Shown here piece by piece: positions 11,118-23,990 of a stretch of DNA of 64,000 bases. The stretch is from Orientallactaga sibirica. Lineage: Eukaryota; Chordata; Mammalia; Rodentia; Dipodidae. The stretch lies in NCBI GenBank assembly GCA_036365145.1, contig JAEOAD010000029.1, forward strand, positions 21,251,001 through 21,315,000. Reading direction: 5' to 3'. The notes beneath the pieces were generated by a model. That model made no database searches, was not told the DNA's origin, and saw nothing but the letters and a program-made list of their open reading frames with translations. Each line of letters begins with the position of its first letter. The stretch's first letter is position 1. The position numbers and the translations under genes were made by a program.

Positions 11118-11412
11118 AGCACAGAAGTTGCTGTCTCTTTCATGCTAGCTTTGAAGTGCAGTGATTCCTACAGCCACAAGAAAATTAATTTCATCAGCAA
11201 CCTTAGGCAGCATGAAGGAGGAAGATGCCAAGTTAGATGAGGACATAGCCCCAGGTAACAATTTGATCTTACTCTTGTAAGACCCTGAGGCAAATATCCA
11301 ATTATGCTGAGCCCAGACTCTAGACCCATGGGTACTATAAATAAGTGGGTGTTACTTTAAGTTGCTATGGTTTTTGTCATTTTTTACATAGCAAAAGAAA
11401 ATGAATACAAGC
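11118..11412 (+). mobile_element. MLT1-like MaLR LTR, 3' part
   Basis: The end of the block reads like an MLT1 3' end: GACCCTGAGGCAAATATCC, CTGAGCCCAGACTCTAGACC, GTGTTACTTTAAGTTGCTA and an AGCAAAAGAAAATGAATAC terminus. It is old and the 5' boundary is approximate. Confidence 0.6.
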
Positions 11413-14400
11413 ATTCCAAAGAACATTCACAATTAAGAGAATGAATCCATTCATCAGAGTGCCATCCTCATAAAATATGATCAAGAACCAGGACACAGAC
11501 TTTAAGGAGAAAGAGACTCAAGCAAGAAGAGTGACTTAAAATGCAACAGGCATTATCTAGAGTGTGAAATAAAAACTGACAAGGATATTCCTAGGAAGGT
11601 CATTGATATTACAGAGTCCAAAGACTTTAATTACCAATTCCCAGACAAAAAGAATCATGCCACCTGCAGTTCTCAACTGGAACTGCAATAGTGCCATGGA
11701 GTTCACAGTAGCAGTCAAACTCACAAGTCACAGAAAGCCAATTTCACTTGTGCGATGAAAGGATACATATCGAACCCCAACACAACATGTAGAGCCATGC
11801 TTCATGATTCATAATCACACCCTTCCTGAAATGTGGTCTGTGGGGAGTTCAGGAAAGTCCTCGAACCCCAAACTCTAACCAAAGAATTAGATAAAATAAG
11901 ACAGAAAAGAGTAATTTTTAAAATATCATATCTATTTAGGGAAGTACAAAATAAAGAGAATAATACCCATGTGATTTTAAAGCCCATGTGGTGGGCCTGA
12001 AAGAAACGTAAAAAGGAAGTTGGAGAAGGAAGAAAAGAAAGTACACAGAGCTCCTGCCATGTGGAGGGCAGGAGTGGGTAGAGAGCATATGTGCGAGTAA
12101 AAAGCGGTCTCATCGGGAGTTAAGGCTGGGCCAAGATGACAGAAGCTTATCACAGCCTAGAAGTTCAGAAGGCAGGCAACCAAGAGTGCTTGCCAAACCC
12201 TGATAAGTGTATTTATTACCTTACCATAGTGGGCTTTACCTTCTGGCTCAATTGAGGCAGAAAGATAATTTTTCTTGGCTATAGGCTGTCTCAGGAAGAG
12301 GCTAGCCATGACACCAAGTTCTGGGGGCTGAACGTTACTAACCACAATGTCAGAATTAGATTTGAATTCTAGCAAAGGGGACTCCCTCCCATAAGGGGAT
12401 CAGACAGCTTGTGTTAAAATTTATCTAGGGAAGAGATAAGAAGTCACATCATACTTAGATCTCTAGCAAAGTGGAGACTACAAGGATAAGATCAAAGACA
12501 TTTTTGCTTTTTACTTTCAGGGGTCCAGTCGTCCTAAACTACCTAACAAAGCTACCCTACTCCCTCTAATTCCAACATCTAAACTGCTGCCACTCAGGAC
12601 TACAGGACAGTAGAGGAAAAGTTATGGACAACCTCACTCTTGGGAGATGTAAATTCATGGATCTTTTTCAATATATCTTCCTTGATGTGCACTTTTCAAA
12701 GATATCCTGGTACAACGTAGACTCTAAGGCAGCTGAATATCATCAATATCAGTTATCTATTCCTCAAGAAGCCTTATCAACAATGAAGTAGAGGTATCTG
12801 TTCATTGCATGGCCACTTAGGGCACCATGCCAATTTACTTGAAATCTGGAATGTTCCTATTAGATCTCTGAGGTAATGTGGTGTATCTGGAAAAATGATT
12901 TACAATAGTCATTATTTGTTTAATAGGGATATAGGAAGCAAAAGACAAATGGCAAACAGCACACCAAGAATAGAACATCATGCTGGGCATCAAACAACAT
13001 CCTAAAGAAATGACTAAAGTATCCTTGCTGAGAAGTGGAAGAAACAAGTGACAAGTAGATAGTAATTAATAGAACACCTGACTGATCATTTATCAACATC
13101 CAAAGGAAATGACTGGGGAATCCTGTGAAACTGAGACAGCTGGATCCACAATTGGAGGTCTCATACAGAGCATCTTTTCCTCAAAGGTGGGGAGGGGATT
13201 CCAAATCCTAGTTCCTACCACAGGCATGGAATAAAAAGTAGTGATCTCTGTTCACATCTTAAGATGTAGGAGTGGGGACAGATTGGTAAATGTTTTACTT
13301 TTAAGCTATTCTCAAGGGCACATTGTTTTCAACACTTGGGTGGTAAACATGCTTGCATCTGAAACAATTGGGTTAAAGCTTATCCCATTCCCAGATCCAG
13401 CTTTCAATAAGCTATAATAGTACATCATAATTTACCAATCTGTTTTATACTACAGGTAATAGGCAATATTTGAACAAGAAACAAACCCTTAAGCTAGAGA
13501 AAAATCACACACCCATGTTAGACTCATGCTTTGCAATGTATATGGAATCCTTACTCAATCCACAATCTGTTCTATGTCATCACTCTGCTCTATCTCCCTG
13601 AATTCCCTTTAATTTGTCATTTCACTTGGTAACTAGTCTGATATGCAAACCATGCCTTTATCTCTAAGATTTTCTCTTATATGATCCCATTGCACATAGC
13701 CTAACATAGTGTCCATTATCTTTGATCTAATCTTAGACTCATTTATTTATTCCATTCCAGTATATAGTTCTGCCTCCAGCCCTTAAGATGATAAGCCCAA
13801 TTAAAACCTTGATGCAAAGCTGTATTGTAAATATCTTATGAATGAAAATATCACTATGGATTAAAATTGACAAGCTTATAAAACAGTTTAATCACTCTTG
13901 AAAATGCTTTGGATATTTCCTGAAAAATTCATGTAATTATTTCACATCCTTTCTATTCTACAGTCAGGAATTGTAAGTAGCAAACAATGTTGAATGTGGT
14001 CATGGGGCTCATAAGGTAATGCTGCCTTCTAACTACATTCCCCAGGGCAATTTATCCATTAATACCAGGAACTATGAAAAGAAATACAGATTCTCTTGCT
14101 TTGTAAATTTTTTTCTCTCTGTGCAAACTCCCTCCCATATTTATAACATGTACATACATATACAAGCAAACTCCCCACATAAGTACAAACATTTCACTTG
14201 TCTGTCTTACAAGCAACCTATCATGACCTGACCTTTCCTCCTGGGGCTCCCATGGCCCAACATGGAAAGAAATGCAAGGCAGTCCTTTCTCAAGCCATGG
14301 AGTCATGAAATGGGAGAACCTTGCGACTAAAGCATACTCAAAAGTTAAAATCTTCTACAGGCACAGTCCAATCTAAGAGATAACCTTCAGCTGAAAGACA

Positions 14401-15305
14401 ACTGAAAGATGTGTTCTAACCCTGCCTGGAGAAAACCTGAAACATATAAAAACAGTAAAATTGTCTTCTTAGTCATTTTGTACATATGAGGAAATGAGTA
14501 AAGTCTGTTTGTCTGAAGTCTTTCAACTGATAATGGTCAGAATCATGCTGTATGTGTTTCCCCTACCAATCTTCCCAGTCTCAGCCTTTGGAAGTAATAG
14601 CTTATTCTCTGTTTCTCTAAGTTTGGCTTTAGAACTTATAAAATTGACAAATGTAACAAACTTTTTATTGATATAATATCTATAACAATAGCAAAATGTT
14701 AATCTATGTTTCTATATGAGGTAGTATTTCCTTCTCATATCTCTGATTTGTATGTAAAAGAAATGTTAACAACTAGCTTGATCTATACAATTCCTGAGGG
14801 TTTTTTTTAATGTCATAAAGGCAATGCTTTAGTTTTTAAAATACATGGCAAGGAGTTGGAAGAGCTTTGTTTAGCCAAGATCTGCAAACATCACTCTTCA
14901 GCTTCCATTCAAGAAATATTTCCTCATAGATTTTTATTCATTACATCTGAATGGTTTAGATTATTACTAAACCATAGATTATTTTAATTTAAAATAATAA
15001 TGCATAGAGAAAATTTATGAATATTTAAATCCCTTAACAATATCTTAGAACAATTTCTAGCCAAAAATTGCTTTTTTTAAGGAATATAATAAATTTTATT
15101 TAAAAAAAAATCAGATGAAACAATGTCCATAAAATGCTTACACATTGTCCAGCCCCTGATTGCTTCCAATGGGCAATGACTTCCATGGTTAGGGTTATTT
15201 CTAATGCACTGTTGAATGAATGGTCAAGTGAGACAGTATGTGCCATACCTCAAGAAGTATACTGCATGGTACGACTAATTGCCTCAAATCATCCCATTTA
15301 TATTT
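11413..15305. other. Long unrecognised intergenic block
   Basis: I see no gene and no family I can name. Two diverged copies of the word AACATCC(T/-)AAAG(A/G)AAATGACT lie about 95 bp apart near 12999 and 13096, a hint of an old tandem duplication. The longest open frame, 103 codons at 11802-12113 minus, has no recognisable motif. Confidence 0.4.
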
Positions 15306-16237
15306 TCTATATAATTTTTTGTTTATATCATTCTAATTTTACATTCATATTGGTGACTCTATTATCCTTCTCCCTGTTGTCCCCCCTCCAATGAGACCCT
15401 CATCAATGGGGAATGTGGGTTATGCATTGTGGGGGTAGTCAGGAGTTATGGGGGATAGGCCAAGTCTCTGTGCATAATGACCCAACTTGTGGATCTAGCA
15501 CTCTTTCTGCCCCCTCTTCCATGAATTTCCCTGAGCCACATTGGAATCATTTTAGTTCTACTTCAGTGGTGAGGTTTTGGGAGCTTCTGTGTCTCTGGAT
15601 ATCTGGCTTAGTAGGAGATGGATGTTCTCTGTGTTTATCTCCTTCAGCCTTTTTCTGGTGTCATGTTCACCAAGAAAGCTATACTCTTGTCCTTTCCCCA
15701 CATTACTCTATGGTTTCAGCTGGGTCCCTGGTGAAGTGTGATAGGCTGATCCTCCCTTCAGGTTTGTTGTGCATCTGAAAAAAATAAGCAAATTCTCCAA
15801 CAGAGAGAAAAGTTAGTACTAGATAGATGGAATGGCCATATTTATTTTAGAGAGAATTTTATATGTGTAGGCTCACTTCTAGCCCACATTTGGTGGTAGC
15901 TTGATCTTGGAGAGTGGGCTCATTTTTTGTACATGGTTTTGACTTGTTTCCCATTTCCAGCAATGAGTTCCATTCCACTGAGTGGATCTATTAGCCAAAT
16001 CAAGAGCAGTTGGTTACCCACCATGGCTGTGTGCCACTACTGCACTTGTTTGAGCATTGTGTCAGGTTATTTCCCACTGGGTAGCTTAGACTGCGAGTTG
16101 TTTGGACAGATGTCGGTTGTTTTCCCCCAGTCGCTCATGTAGCACCCTCTGGCACTAGACTAGCTAAGTGTCTGGGGACTAACCCTCTTCCAGATTGTGA
16201 CCAGGTCTTTCCATGTTTTGTCTCACCCGCATATGCT

Positions 16238-16498
16238 TTTTTTTTTTTTTTTTGAGAGAGAGACAGAGAGAGAGGGAAAGGAAGACAGATAGAGATGGGC
16301 ACTCCAGCAGCCTTTCAGCTGCTGCAAACGAAATCCAGATGTGTGTGCCCCCTTGTGGTCAAGTGCAGCATTGCACCCTTGTGTCAATTTGCATCTAGCT
16401 AAACATGGGACCTGGAGATTGGAACCACTGGAGATTGGAACGAGAGATTTTAGGCTTAGGAGGCAAGTGCCTTAACCGCTAAGCCATCTCTCCAGCCT
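16238..16498 (-). mobile_element. DIP-like SINE (long subfamily) inside L1 3' UTR
   Basis: It opens on the plus strand with a T run and GAGAGAGAGACAGAG and ends with CTAAGCCATCTCTCCAGCC, the reversed SINE head. A 9-bp target duplication GCATATGCT flanks it exactly at 16229-16237 and 16499-16507. It carries the additional segment around CAAGTGCAGCATTGCACCC that marks the longer subfamily. Confidence 0.93.
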
Positions 16499-16715
16499 GC
16501 ATATGCTGTCTTTGACAGTAGTATCTTATCATTAACCTTTGGTGGGTCATCAAGAACTCTGACAGAAATCTATCTTTTTTGGGAAACCTTGTAGGTCTCT
16601 TGGATCAACAGCTCATCGTGAAAGTTAACCCCGTGCTGGTACTGGGAATTATAAATCAGCGCCAAGGAAGGTGAAGGAAGAAAAAGATAGGTAATATAAA
16701 AGAGAAAGTGAGTGT

Positions 16716-16742
<27 letters not shown>
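16716..16742. repeat. (GA)n microsatellite in L1 3' UTR
   Basis: About 13 GA units. It corresponds to the CT-rich tract of the L1 3' UTR read on the opposite strand. Confidence 0.9.
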
Positions 16743-16747
<5 letters not shown>

Positions 16748-16920
16748 GAAGACATTAAGGTTGGTCTTCATGGTGTTCTCTCAAGTTCCCTGTGGTTCAG
16801 GAGTTCTCTCTGTGTGCCTGCTGAAGGACAAATGTTTTAACCTGTTGTTCTGAATATAGCGTTTTATAGTAACATTTCCTTTTGGGTCCCTATTTGTGTC
16901 ACCCCCCTTACCCTGAGTTG

Positions 16921-18096
16921 TAATCTAAACCTACATTCATGAGTAACAGGCATCATCTTCTAAGAAGAGTAGAGAAATTGAGATTGAACCTCAGAAATGC
17001 ACAAGGTTTAGGAAACCGTCAATCTGAGGATCAAAGGAGAAGGATTAACATTTCTGTAAGTGCATTACTGAAAATTACCAGCTTAGTGAGTTAACCGATG
17101 CACACAATGTACTAAGAACTATATACTCTGTCTATGGATCTCATAAGTCCTCTGTCATTCCAAAAAAACATTTATAGTATAAAATTCTCCTTTAAACACA
17201 TTGTGTTCTAAAAATAGCCAAATTCTATCTATAGATTTTGCTTATTCTCAACTAACTGTACAAAATTATGGTATGTAGCATTTGAGCCAGAGCCCACAAA
17301 GTTGTGCCTTTTGAGATTACCTGCTTAGGTCTTTTTGATGCAGGTATGAAGTGGGGCTCATCTCCTTAATAATGAGTGACCCTGTGGGGAAATGAGCCAA
17401 CTGGCATTCAGCACCAGCCAACAGACACGTGAGCTAGACCAGTTTAGAACAAGCCACAAGACGGCTGCACCATGGCAATATCCATAGGATGAAAGACACT
17501 GTGTGGCAAGAAGTCAGCTGCCACTCAGCACCAACCCCCAGAAATGTGGGTGAGGCCAGTTCAGACTATAGAATCAAGGAAAGCCAAAAGACGAATGTAC
17601 AATGCCAATGTCCATAGGCAAAACTCACAGAAATTGCTGGTACAAAAACTGTAAATAGATATTTTTAGTTTAGAGACCATTCATTACTCAGAAATAGCTG
17701 ATAAAACTTAATTTCAACCATCATTTCTTCCCAATGCAGAATTATATGTGGTCCTGACTATTAAATTGATAGGTTTATCTGTTCCTACATTTATAAGTAA
17801 AACCTTCAGAAATTCAAATAAATATTAATAATCTTAGACTTGAAACAGCCATATTTGTCATTTTTTGAAATAAATGTTGAGATATAACTCACTTTCTTGA
17901 GTTCTAAAAACATTTTCAAACATCAATCCTCTTTTTATTTGTCAACAAGAATTGTAACTATGTCATCACTGAAATTGATAAGCACCATATATAAATCACT
18001 AAAAGTTATAGACTTCTATTGACATACTTGTATGAACAACTCTTATAGATTATTTTAGCATTCTTCCCATTTATATTTAATTTTACCTTAAAAAAC
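16921..18096. other. Unique sequence with a ~116-bp tandem duplication
   Basis: No gene recognised. Within 17395-17628 two diverged ~116-bp copies lie head to tail. The remainder is AT-rich and unclassified. Confidence 0.45.
17395..17628. repeat. Two-copy tandem duplication of unknown type
   Basis: Copy one (17395-17510) and copy two (17511-17628) share the order CATTCAGCACCA / CACTCAGCACCA, a CAGTTTAGA / CAGTTCAGA word, and CAATATCCATAGG / CAATGTCCATAGG at the end. They could be LTR-internal repeats or an unlabelled satellite fragment. Confidence 0.6.
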
Positions 18097-18105
18097 ACAC
18101 TTATG

Positions 18106-18270
18106 ACCAGGCGTGGTGGCGCACACCTTTAATCCCAGCACTCGGGAGGCAGAGGTAGGAGGATCATGTGAGTTCAAGGTCACCCCAAGGCATAGTGAAT
18201 TCCAGGTCATCCTGGCCTAGAGCCTACAGTGAGACCCTACCTGGAAAAACCAAAAAAAAAAAAAAAAAAA
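18106..18270 (+). mobile_element. B1-type SINE
   Basis: CCAGGCGTGGTGGCGCACAC head, CAGCACTCGGGAGGCAGAGG, AGTGAGACCCTACCTGG and an A19 tail. The target duplication ACACTTAT lies exactly at 18097-18104 and 18271-18278. Confidence 0.95.
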
Positions 18271-18278
18271 ACACTTAT

Positions 18279-18778
18279 CCTGGTTGCTTAACTAAGATGT
18301 TCATTTTCCTTTCCATTGAGAGCAAGGATATAAATCTTGAAATCCTTGTCTATTTTCTTTTCACCTATATAAAAAGCAATGTCTCCAAGGTAAGAGCAAT
18401 TATATTTCCAAATGATAATTTTCTATCATGTTCCAGATCCATGGTCTAAGCTTATTTCTAAGTATTGCTCTAAAACTTTATTTTGTTTCCAAACACAAGA
18501 TTGCTGTTTACAAAATTTTTAAGTAAACAAATAGCTAGATAGTGAACAGGCAGGTGTCAATGCAAGAATTTAATTTGCTGAGGTATTGTGTGAAGGTCAC
18601 ATTAGAAAAATGACAGTGCCAACCTGGGAATTTCAGTTGTCACTCAGTCATTTGTATCATTTCTATTTAAGGATTTGTGTCCTTCAGGTTAATATAAAAT
18701 TTCACTTATTTCTGAAGTGTTAAGTCTTGCCAGTAAGCACAAGGATTGACAATTAAGAAGATATTGCCTAGTGCCACA
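18279..18778. other. Unique sequence upstream of the sense L1
   Basis: No L1 monomer like those at 6812-7090 is seen here, so the following L1 either lost its promoter or begins at its ORF1 leader. Confidence 0.45.
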
Positions 18779-19880
18779 ATGGAAGTCTGTAATCAAAACA
18801 TAGAAGAGACAACAGGTATAGAATCCCAAAATGAAGACACAAGATATGTGACCCTGACCAAGCAAATGGCAGATCTTGCAGAAAATCAACAAAAGACCAA
18901 TAATCCTGTGAATGAAATCCTCACAAGGTTATGCCAATAGAAAAAAAAAAAAAAAGTGCCTTCAAAAGAGAGTTAAATGATATGAAGGTGAGCCAAAAAA
19001 CAGAAGACCTCAATAAGCTAAATGAAGACATAAAGTAATGTAACGATAAATTCCAAGAAGCATTAAGAAAAAAAAAAAAAAAAAAGACCGGAAAAGGGTA
19101 CTTAACAAAGGGATGGATACGATATAGAAAAAGGTAATAGAAAATACAAACCAAATTGAACAAGTCCAAAACTCTAGAAGCCCTCAAGAACATAGTCTAT
19201 CATGTGTAGGACATAACCTCAGAACTGGAAGATAAGACAAAAGAAACAGTTTGCCAGTCCAAAAACTTGAATAAGTTAAAAATTTTTGTGGACAGAACAC
19301 AAGGGAACTGTGTGATGCCCTTAAACATCCCAACATTCAGATTATGGGTATACCAGAAGGGGAAGAAATTCAGACCAAAAGCATGGAGAACTTACTTAAC
19401 AAAATTATTGAAGAAAACTTTCCCAACCTCTCAAAAGAGAGTCCCATCAAGATACAAGAAGCTAAGAGAACTCCAAACAGACTAGACCAAACTAGAAACT
19501 CTCCAAGACATATTATCATTAAGACTCTAAAAAACTAAAACAAAGAGAGAGTCCTAAAGGCAGAAAAAGAAAAATAACACATTACATATAAAGGTAACCC
19601 CAGCAGGTTTCTCAATGAAAACCCTCAAAGCCAGAAGGACCTGGAATGGAACAGTGCAACATCTAAAAATCTATGGCTTCCAACCAAAACTATTGTACCC
19701 CTGAAAGTATCCCTCATAATAGATGGTGAAAGGAAAACTTTCCATGATAAAAGTCACCTCTACAAATATATGAACACAAAGCCAAACCTACAGAGAATTT
19801 TTAGGAAATTCTCCACCCAGAAGAGTCAAATAACCAGTCTCAAGAGCCTACAAGAAGCAGACCACAATAACCAAAACTAG
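18779..19880 (+). pseudogene. L1 ORF1 pseudogene
   Basis: The ATG at 18779 opens MEVCNQNIEETTGIESQNED. The first open run ends after 53 codons, just before an A16 tract that breaks the frame at about 18940. A second A run lies near 19070. The coiled-coil-like N-terminal part is followed by MGIPEGEEIQTKS (19344) and ENFPNLSKES in the RRM region, and RHIIIKTLKN. The C-terminal domain is readable as YGFQPKLLYP and GERKTFHDKSHLYKYMNTKP. The TAG at 19878-19880 gives a span of 367 codons, normal for ORF1. Its product would be the L1 RNA-binding chaperone; no protein can be made. Confidence 0.9.
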
Positions 19881-20520
19881 AGAAGACTCAAAAAAATACT
19901 AAGTACAAGAAAACATCAAGCCCACAAAGCACCACAATATGGCAGGGATTAAATCAAGCCTCAAAGTTTTTACGCTGAACATTAATGGCCTCAATTCACC
20001 CATCAAGAGACATAAGTTAACATGGTGGACCAGAAAAATATACCCCTCAATCTGCTTCATTAAAGAAATCCACTTCACCACTAAAGATAGACATCTTCTC
20101 AGGATCAAAGGGTGGAAAATGATATCCAAGGAAATGGAAATAAGAAACAAGCAGATATTGCTATACTAATAACTGATATAATAGATTTAAAACCAAAAGT
20201 AATCAAAAAAGACAAAGAAGGCCACTTCTTACTCATCAAGGGAATGGCCCAATAAGAGGATATCACAATCATCAATCTGTATGCATCAAACACAGGTGCA
20301 CCACAATTCATAAAACAAAACCAACTTGACAACAAATTAGAAATAAACACCAACACCATCATACTTGGGGACTTCAATACTTCACTATCAGCAATAGATA
20401 GATCATACAAACAGAAAATCAATGGGGAAGTAAGAGAGCTCAACAACACCATAGATCAACTAGATGACCTAACAGACATCTACAGAACATTCTACCCCAA
20501 ATCTACAGAATAGTATTCTT

Positions 20521-20782
20521 TCTTAAATGTTTTATTTATTTATTTGAGAAAGAGAAAGAGGCAAAGAGAGAGAGAGAGAGAGAAGGAGAAAGAGAGAGAG
20601 GGAGAGAGAGAAGGAGAGAGAGAGAGAGAGAGAGCACCTGCTAGGGCCTCCAGCCACTGCAAACAAACTCCAGTTGCATGCTTCCCCTTGTGCAACTGGC
20701 TTATGCCGGTCCTGGAGAATCAAACCAGGATCCTTTCACTTTGCAGGCAAACACCTTAATTGCTAAGCCATCTGTCCAGCCT
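20521..20782 (-). mobile_element. DIP-like SINE (short subfamily) in L1 ORF2
   Basis: The A-rich tail appears as a TTTATT run, followed by a GA-rich stretch, and the head as AAGCCATCTGTCCAGCCT. An imperfect target duplication flanks it: CAGAATAGTATTCTTT at 20506 and CAGAATATGCATTCTT at 20783. It splits the endonuclease region of the host L1. Confidence 0.92.
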
Positions 20783-21599
20783 CAGAATATGCATTCTTCT
20801 CATCATCCCATGGAACTTTTTCTAAAATATATTATATACAAGGCCATAAACCCTGCATCCATATATTCAGGAAAATTGACACAATTTTCTGCATGATATC
20901 AGATCACAATGCTGTGAAGCTGGAAATTAACAAGAGATATGCCAGGAACTCCATCAGCTCCTGGAGACTGAACAACACACTTTTAAACAATAAATGTGTA
21001 GTGGAATAAATAAAAAAGGAAATTGTAAAATTTCTAGAACTGGATGACAATGAGAACACAAAACTTATGGGACACAAATGAAGATATTTCTGATGGTAAA
21101 ATTCATAGAACTAAATGACTTAATTACAAAGACAGAGAAATACCAAATCAATAATCTAAACATCCATCTTAAGGCATTGAAAAAAACAAGAAGAACCCAA
21201 CCCAAAGAGTTCCAGGCAGAAAGAAATAATCAAGATAAGAGCAGAAATTAATGAATTAGAAACTAAGAAAAAAAACTAAGAAAATTGATGAAACAAAGAA
21301 CTAGTTCTTTGAAAAAAATAAACGATATCAATAAACCCTGTTCAACTTGATCAAGTGTAAAAAAAAAAAGAGATGCTTCAAATTAACAAAATTAGAAATG
21401 AAAAATGAGAGAGCACAACAGACATAAGTAAAATTGGAAAAATAATCAGGACTTACTTCCAAAACCTCTACTCTACAAAACTGGATAGTCTGGAAGAAAT
21501 GTAGTAATTCTTGGACACATACCACCTACAAATCTAAACTCAGAGCAGATTAATCTCCTAAACAAACCTACCACGTCCATTAAGATTAAAAAGGTAATC

Positions 21600-22400
21600 A
21601 AAAACCTCCCCCAAAAGAAGAGTACAGGACCAGATGGCTTCTCAGCCAAATTTTATCAAACCTTCATGGAATAATTTAAATTAATTTTCCTCAAACTGAT
21701 CCACATAATTGGAGAACAGGGAAAGATCTTCAACTCCTTTAATGAAGCTAGCATCATTCTAAAATCAAAACCAGACAGAGATACAAGAAAAGAAAACAGC
21801 CCTATATCACTGATGAACATAGATGCAAAGATCCTTAACAAAATCCTTGCAAAATGATTTCAACAACACATCAAAAGCATTATCCACCTCGATCAAGCAG
21901 GGTTTATCCCAGGAATACAAGGATGGTTCAACATATGGAAATCTATCAACATAATACACCACATAAATAAACTTAACCACAAAAACCACATGATCATTTC
22001 AATAAATGCAGAAAAAAGCCTTCAACAAAATGCATCACTTCATGATCAAAACATTGGTGAAAATAGGCATGGATGGTTTATACCTCAACATAATAAAGGC
22101 TATGTATAAAGCACACAAGGCCCAAATAATAGTTAATGGGAAAAGACTCAAGGAATTCCCACTTAGATCAGGAACAAGACAAGGGCATCTGCTCTCACCT
22201 CTGTCTTCAATATAGTACTAGAAGTCCTAGCCCAAGCAATAAGACAGGAGAAAACAATGAAAGGGATACAAATTGGAAAGGAAGAAGTCAAGTTAGCCCT
22301 ATTTGCAGACGACCTGATCCTATACCTATGTGACCCAAAAGACCCATCTCAAAACTCCTAAAGGAGATTAATTCCTTCAGCAAAGTAGCAGGATACAAAA
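21600..22400 (+). other. Reverse transcriptase region of the sense L1
   Basis: This part of the ORF2 relic holds the RT fingers and palm words in order (GPDGF, RQG, FADD). The two Asp codons of FADD remain at about 22308-22313. It belongs to the L1 pseudogene and is not a separate gene. Confidence 0.85.
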
Positions 22401-22682
22401 TGAACACACAAAAATCAATATTCTTTCTATATGCAAAGGACCAAGATACAGAGAAAGAAATTAGCTGCACTGTCCTATTTTCAATTGCAACAACAACAAG
22501 ATAATAAAATACCTTGGAACACTAACCAAGGATGTGAAAGACATAGATAATGAAAACATAAAAAAACTCAAGAAAAAAATTGAGAAGGACTTGAGAAGAT
22601 GGAAAGACCTCCCATGCTCCTGGATAGGCAGAATTAACATTGTGAAAATTGGCAATCCTACCAAAAGTAATATGCAGATTTT

Positions 22683-22919
22683 TAAAAATATTTATATTTA
22701 TTTATTTATTTATTTAAGAGTGATAGAGAAAGAGGCAGAAAGAGAGAGGGGGAGAGAGAGAATGGGTGCACCAGAGCCTCCAGCCACTACAAGCAAATTC
22801 CAGATGCATGCACAACCTTGTGCATCTGGCTTACATAGGTACTGGGGAATCGAGCCTCAAACCAAGGTCCTTAGGCTTTTTAGGCAAGCATTTAACTGAT
22901 AAGCCATCTCTCCAGCCCC
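22683..22919 (-). mobile_element. DIP-like SINE (short subfamily) in L1 ORF2
   Basis: TTTATTTATTTATTTAAGAG tail, GCCTCCAGCCACTACAAGC body and AAGCCATCTCTCCAGCCCC head. The target duplication is AATATGCAGATTTTTA at 22669 against AATATACAGATTTA at 22920. It lies between the RT and C-terminal parts of the host ORF2. Confidence 0.93.
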
Positions 22920-23627
22920 AATATACAGATTTAATGCAATACCAATAAAAATAACAGCATCATTCTTCACAGAGATAGAAAAAATTATCTCAAATTCATA
23001 TGGAATGGCAGCAAGTCTCAGATATCCTAACATAACCTCAGTAAAAGAAAATCCTATGGAGACATCACCATATCTGATCCAAAGCTATATTACAAAGCTA
23101 GGGTAACAAAAAACACCATGGTACTGGCATAAAAACAAGAATATAGACCAACAATGGAACAGAATTGAAGAACAGGACTTTAGGTCAAGTAACTGCAGTT
23201 ACTTGATCTTTGACAAAGGCCCCAATAACATAGGCTGGAGAAAAGTCAGCATCTTCAACAAATGGTGTTACATAAACTGGATTAGCATACTCAGAAAAAA
23301 ATGAAAGTAGACCCACACATCTGGCCAGGCATAAAAATCAAGTCCAAATGGATTAAAGACCTCAATATAAGACATGAAACACTTCTACTATCAAACAGAA
23401 CATAGGAGGAACTCTATGGAACTATATAGGAGAGGGAAAAGACTTCTTGAGTAAAACCCCAGTAGCTCAGGAACTTAAACAATCACTCAACCAATGGGAT
23501 TTCAGGAAGCTGAAAAGTATTTGCACAGACCATAAGTAGAGTCAATAGGTTACACACAGAATGGGAGAAAATTTTTGCCAGCTATATCAGTGACAGAAGC
23601 CTAATATCTAGAGTCTACAAAGAACTC

Positions 23628-23651
23628 AAAAAAAAAAAAAAAAAAAAAAAA
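23628..23651. repeat. Poly(A) tract inside L1 ORF2
   Basis: An uninterrupted A run of over 20 bases expanded from an A-rich codon stretch of the L1. It is not a SINE tail, because L1 homology continues on both sides. Confidence 0.85.
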
Positions 23652-23831
23652 CACTAGACACTAAATAATCAAACGACACTGAATAGGGATTTCTCAGACG
23701 AAGAATTACAAATGGCAATGCACACTTAAGAAAATGTAGATTTCTAACCATAAGGGAAAAGCAAATTAAAACAACTATGAGAGTCCACCTTACCCCAGTA
23801 AAAATAGCAAATATTAAAAAGTCAAATGAGA

Positions 23832-23990
23832 GCCAGGCATGGTTGTGCACACATTTAATCCCAGCACTTGGGAGGTGGAGGTAGTAGGATCACCGAGAGT
23901 TCGAGGCCACCCTGAAACTGCATAGTGATTTCCAGGTCAGCCTGAGCTAGAATGAGACCCTACCTCAAAAAGCCAAAAAAAAAAAAAAAA
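23832..23990 (+). mobile_element. B1-type SINE in L1 ORF2
   Basis: GCCAGGCATGGTTGTGCAC head, CCAGCACTTGGGAGGTGGAG, GAATGAGACCCTACCTC and an A tail. The repeated word TCAAAT flanks it at about 23822 and 23991. It is the only SINE of the four in the same orientation as the L1. Confidence 0.93.

Larger units (their letters stand above)
15306..16920 (-). mobile_element. 5'-truncated L1: 3' UTR, interrupted by a SINE
   Basis: On the minus strand it collinearly matches the L1 3' UTR at 42790-44080. Matches run from the GGGACCCAAAAGGAAATG region (near 16890) through CCAAGATCAAGCTACCACC and ACTAAAATGATTCC to an AT-rich end near 15310. A DIP-like SINE at 16238-16498 splits it. No L1 coding sequence is present. 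I could not define a target duplication. Confidence 0.88.

Noticed and set aside
15134..16142. Several 70-120 codon plus-strand frames in a row
   Set aside because: All lie in the antisense strand of an L1 3' UTR, which does not encode protein. Similar frames recur in other copies of the same UTR.
23628..23651. Poly(A) tract as the 3' end of a retrocopy
   Set aside because: L1 ORF2 sequence continues on both sides, so it is an internal A-run expansion.
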